In this document: in pieces, positions 61,246-64,000 of the stretch | How positions within the stretch are numbered: the first letter of the stretch is position 1 | Layout of the letters: each line of letters opens with the position of its first letter | NCBI GenBank assembly: GCA_002479765.1 | Contig: DLOZ01000002.1 | Coordinates: 1 to 64,000 of the forward strand | Direction: 5' to 3' | DNA: 64,000 bases | From: Sphingomonadales bacterium UBA7471 | GTDB lineage: Bacteria; Pseudomonadota; Alphaproteobacteria; Sphingomonadales; Sphingomonadaceae | Made by a program: the position numbers and the translations under genes | The notes under the pieces: generated by a model | The model's database searches: none | Told to the model about the DNA's origin: nothing | Seen by the model: only the letters and a program-made list of their open reading frames with translations

Positions 61246-63173
61246 GTTGTCTGCCACTTGTTTTTAGCAGGCTTTTTCGCGCGCCGGAACATGCGCCCAA
61301 GCAGCGCAATGATGCCACCGACCGCGATCAGCAGTCCGCCATACCAGATAAACGACACAAAGGGTTTCCACCACAAGCGTACTTGCCAGCGGCCATCCCC
61401 CTCTTGGTCAGGCTGCGCAATGACAGCATAAAGTTGGCCATTCCAACGGGTCAACAATGCCGCCTCGCTCGTTTGCATTTCGGGCTTGAAAAACTGCCGT
61501 GATTGCGGGCGAAGCATGAACGCATTGCCATTTTTCACGGCATGCATCTCGCCCTCAACCGCAACCCAATTGTCCCCGACAACAGGATTGACGTCGTCGA
61601 GCTTCACTTGCCAGCCAGCGACTTGCGCGCTTTCACCCGGGGCAAGCGCGGTCAATGTTTCTGATGAAAATCCGGACTCTGCCGCCATGCCAAAAACGCT
61701 GACGGCAATGCCAAAATGCGCGATGACCATACCGAATATAGGCAATGGCGTGCGCAGCAATTTGCGGCCGCGTAAGGGCAGCCACGCGGCGACAGCCAGT
61801 GCCAATGACAAGGCGATCCCAAGCAATGGGAAAAGCCCAACGTCCAGCGCGAATTTCCAGACGGCGATGCCGCTCCACAACAAAATTGCAGCGCCCCCAA
61901 TAAGCCAATATTTTAAGCGTTTGAGATCATCGCGGCGCCAGCGCAGCATCGGGCCAATCAAAAGGGCAAGCATCAACAGCACAGCGATTGGCACCGTCGC
62001 CTTGTTGAAATAGGGCGGGCCAACCGAAATCTTGTCACCCATCGCTTCGGCCGCAAGGGGGTACAGCGTGCCGATGAGCACAACGGCAAGGATAACGCTC
62101 AGGAAGATATTGTTCGCCACAATGCCGCCTTCGCGGCTGATGAGCTGAAACGGCTCGCCTTGCTTGACCGAACCAATGCGCAAGGCAAAAATCACAAACG
62201 CAAGGCCGGTGTATATCAACATCAACGCAAGAATGAACGCCCCGCGTTCTGGATCGACAGCAAATGCGTGGACGCTGGTTAAAATGCCCGACCGCACCAA
62301 GAACGTGCCAGCCATCGACATAGCAAATGCCACGAGCGCCAGCATGATCGTCCATGCGCGCAAAGCGTTTCGCGTCGCAAGCACGCTGACCGAATGCAGA
62401 AGTGCGGTTGCCGCGAGCCATGGCAGCAGCGATGCGTTTTCAACGGGGTCCCAGAACCACCAGCCACCCCAGCCGAGCTCATAATAGGCCCAATAACTGC
62501 CGGCGGTGATGCCGATGGTCAGGAATATCCACGCCGCCAACACCCAAGGCCGCATCGCACGCGCAAAGGCTGGCCCAACCTGATTGGTCAGCAGTGCGCC
62601 CACGGCAAAGGAAAAGGCGATCGAAAGACCGACATAACCGAAATATAAAGTTGGCGGATGGAACGCGAGGCCGACATCCTGTAGCAATGGATTCAGCCCA
62701 TTCCCTTCAACAGGCGCAGGGACGAGGCGCTCGAATGGGTTTGACGCGAACAAAAGGAACGCAAAAAAACCAAGGGCAATGAATGCCTGCACCGCCAGCG
62801 TGGCATTGAGCGTTTTGGATTCAATCCGCTTTTCCAGCAGCGCAATCGCGGCGCCGGACACCGACAAAACCGATACCCACAGCAGCATCGATCCTTCATG
62901 GTTGCCCCATGTGCCCGCAAGTTTGAAAATCAGTGGTTTATCAATGTGGCTGTTGCTGGCGACCAGCAACACCGACAGGTCGGTGACGTAAAACAGCCAC
63001 ATCAGCGCGAGAAACGCGAAAGCGCATAAGGCACCTTGGACATAGGCGGCAGGCTTGATGAGCGGCACAAGCTGCCCCGCCCCGCCGCGCAACAATGTCA
63101 TGCCGCCCACAAGCTGCAGCAGCGCCATTGCGGCGGCCAGCCACAATGCGGCAAGTCCTGCCTCTGCCATCAT
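61242..63173 (-). CDS. ccmF: Heme lyase CcmF
   Basis: Core of the heme ligation complex in the inner membrane. 643 residues, about 14-15 membrane helices. The heme-handling tryptophan-rich motif reads WGGWWFWDPVENAS (about 232-245); GTWGNHEGSMLLW and conserved His residues in periplasmic loops also fit. A second ATG follows the first one directly. Linked by a 10-base gap to ccmE and overlapping ccmG. Confidence 0.96.
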   Translation of the reverse strand: MMAEAGLAALWLAAAMALLQLVGGMTLLRGGAGQLVPLIKPAAYVQGALCAFAFLALMWLFYVTDLSVLLVASNSHIDKPLIFKLAGTWGNHEGSMLLWVSVLSVSGAAIALLEKRIESKTLNATLAVQAFIALGFFAFLLFASNPFERLVPAPVEGNGLNPLLQDVGLAFHPPTLYFGYVGLSIAFSFAVGALLTNQVGPAFARAMRPWVLAAWIFLTIGITAGSYWAYYELGWGGWWFWDPVENASLLPWLAATALLHSVSVLATRNALRAWTIMLALVAFAMSMAGTFLVRSGILTSVHAFAVDPERGAFILALMLIYTGLAFVIFALRIGSVKQGEPFQLISREGGIVANNIFLSVILAVVLIGTLYPLAAEAMGDKISVGPPYFNKATVPIAVLLMLALLIGPMLRWRRDDLKRLKYWLIGGAAILLWSGIAVWKFALDVGLFPLLGIALSLALAVAAWLPLRGRKLLRTPLPIFGMVIAHFGIAVSVFGMAAESGFSSETLTALAPGESAQVAGWQVKLDDVNPVVGDNWVAVEGEMHAVKNGNAFMLRPQSRQFFKPEMQTSEAALLTRWNGQLYAVIAQPDQEGDGRWQVRLWWKPFVSFIWYGGLLIAVGGIIALLGRMFRRAKKPAKNKWQTT

Positions 63174-63183
63174 GTCAAAGCCT

Positions 63184-63633
63184 TCATTTTGAAAGCGTGT
63201 CCTTTGTGTGTTCTGCGGAATTCATGTCGATATCCGCCAGTTCTTTGGGCACATAATTTTCGTCATGCTTCGCCAACAGGCTGTCCGCTATAAAGATGCC
63301 GTCGGGACCAAGCCGGCCGTCTGCAACGACACCGGATCCTTCAACGAACAGATCGGGCGTAATACCGCGATAGGCGACCTTTTGCGTTTTATCCTTGTCC
63401 TGCACGGTAAAGGTAATGGAAACGCCATCGGGCGCGCGGACGATTGAGCCCTTTTGCACCATCCCGCCAAGCCGGATGGCCTTACCCGGCGCAACATTGG
63501 CGCTGGCCAAAGTGGTGGGCGTGTAAAAATACGACGCTTCTTCGCGCAATGCCGCGGCGGCGATCAGGCCAGCACCTATCAGGGCGAAAACCGCAATCAC
63601 GGCAAGCAGCAGGCGTTGATGCTTGGGCTTCAT
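63184..63633 (-). CDS. ccmE: Heme chaperone CcmE
   Basis: Carries heme covalently in the periplasm and hands it to CcmF. 149 residues: an N-terminal membrane anchor (about 8-28), an OB-fold beta-barrel, and the heme-binding His123 in AKHDENYVPKE with Tyr127. ATGA overlap with ccmD upstream. Confidence 0.96.
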   Translation of the reverse strand: MKPKHQRLLLAVIAVFALIGAGLIAAAALREEASYFYTPTTLASANVAPGKAIRLGGMVQKGSIVRAPDGVSITFTVQDKDKTQKVAYRGITPDLFVEGSGVVADGRLGPDGIFIADSLLAKHDENYVPKELADIDMNSAEHTKDTLSK

Positions 63634-63761
63634 GGCTGTTGCCTCAATTCATCTGCCGATGCCTCTGTGCGACGCATGGCAAGATAGCTGGAGATCACAA
63701 GCCAGCTGATGCCAACGCCCGTGACAACAAAAGACGCAATGATGAACGGTGCGTGCGGCAT
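63630..63761 (-). CDS. ccmD: Heme exporter protein CcmD
   Basis: Small membrane protein that helps release holo-CcmE from the CcmABC complex. 43 residues on the minus strand, beginning MPHAPFIIASFVVTGVG and ending with a basic-to-polar tail (AMRRTEASADELRQQP), with one membrane helix. The start shares a base with the ccmC stop (TGATG) and the stop overlaps ccmE (ATGA). Too short for routine gene calls but fixed by context and topology. Confidence 0.88.
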   Translation of the reverse strand: MPHAPFIIASFVVTGVGISWLVISSYLAMRRTEASADELRQQP

Positions 63762-64000
63762 CAATAGTCCGCCATCCGGCGCATACGCGCCTCAATCCGC
63801 ATTTCTGCCAGCGCCGTGCGCATCCGCATCAACACCAACGCGCCGAACAACAGGCTGAAGCCCGCAACAGACACGAAAAGCGGCACCAAATAGGCTTGAT
63901 CGATGGAAGAGCCACCCAAGGTGATGCTCGCCTTTTGGTGCTGGCTTTCCCACCAGATGACGGATCGGTTGATGATCGGAATGTTGACGGCACCGATGAT
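63761..64000 (-). CDS. ccmC: Heme transporter CcmC (C-terminal part only)
   Basis: The last 79 residues are in the window; the N-terminus lies beyond the right edge. The segment begins IIGAVNIPIINRSVIWWESQ, typical of the periplasmic loop of CcmC near its conserved heme-binding His, followed by the last membrane helix (LVPLFVSVAGFSLLFGALVL) and a basic C-terminus. Together with ccmD to ccmI it shows a complete ccmC-to-ccmI order. Confidence 0.9.
   Translation of the reverse strand: MIGAVNIPIINRSVIWWESQHQKASITLGGSSIDQAYLVPLFVSVAGFSLLFGALVLMRMRTALAEMRIEARMRRMADY

Noticed and set aside
1..64000. tRNA, rRNA, CRISPR arrays, insertion sequences, prophage or integrase genes
   Set aside because: None could be recognised by eye; all repeats found are short palindromic elements without transposase genes.

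Overview
The window looks like one contiguous stretch of chromosome from an alphaproteobacterium, most likely a member of the Sphingomonadales (Sphingopyxis/Sphingorhabdus-like). The reasons are the gene order (rimP-nusA-ylxR-infB-rbfA-truB-rpsO-pnp, trpF-trpB-trpA-accD-folC, ccmC-ccmD-ccmE-ccmF-ccmG-ccmH-ccmI), the family types, the moderately high GC content, and short dispersed palindromic repeats with a GTCA-CCTGAAC / GTTTCAGG core. Nearly everything is housekeeping. I see no rRNA, tRNA, CRISPR array, prophage or insertion sequence. No stretch longer than about 300 bases lacks a gene.

Layout. 1-3.4 kb (minus): DNA repair and outer membrane (ligA partial, recN, bamD). 3.6-14.1 kb (minus): a long translation/RNA operon running rimP, nusA, ylxR-L7Ae, infB, rbfA, tdk, truB, rpsO, pnp, with thymidine kinase inserted between rbfA and truB and a palindromic repeat translated in frame inside truB. 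14.2-20.9 kb: a PQQ-type sugar dehydrogenase lipoprotein, a DUF1499 membrane protein, an acetyltransferase, the DUF1285/Nudix/cca operon, and a GGDEF-EAL phosphodiesterase converging on cca with overlapping 3' ends. 21-31.3 kb: parC, then purB, lapA, pyrF, trpF, trpB, trpA, accD and folC on the plus strand. 31.3-41.6 kb: an AmpG-like transporter, rRNA modification genes (rluB-like, rsmD), an MHS-type transporter, a UvrD/PcrA helicase, an Asp/Asn beta-hydroxylase, an MFS exporter and cysK. 41.7-48 kb: a MerR regulator with an acyl-CoA dehydrogenase, two L,D-transpeptidase-fold proteins, a Cu-Zn superoxide dismutase lipoprotein, and serB/miaA, which start head to head with no intergenic space.

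48.1-56.7 kb is devoted mainly to branched-chain amino acids: ilvB-ilvH-ilvC on the plus strand and leuA on the minus strand. leuA is preceded by an unannotatably small leader peptide with five leucines in sixteen residues and a strong hairpin that contains its stop codon, which is a leucine attenuator. Between ilvC/yceI and leuA lies the only accessory-looking island (52.3-53.7 kb): a 69-residue peptide with a double-glycine leader, a hairpin, and an exported protein gene split by a one-base shift at a run of seven A residues. This is the best candidate for something undescribed. 56.8-64 kb: an unrecognised 243-residue protein, the potassium transporter kup, and the cytochrome c maturation operon, which runs off the right edge inside ccmC.

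The ligA, ccmC and some start positions are limited by the window edge or by weak ribosome-binding sites; these are stated entry by entry.
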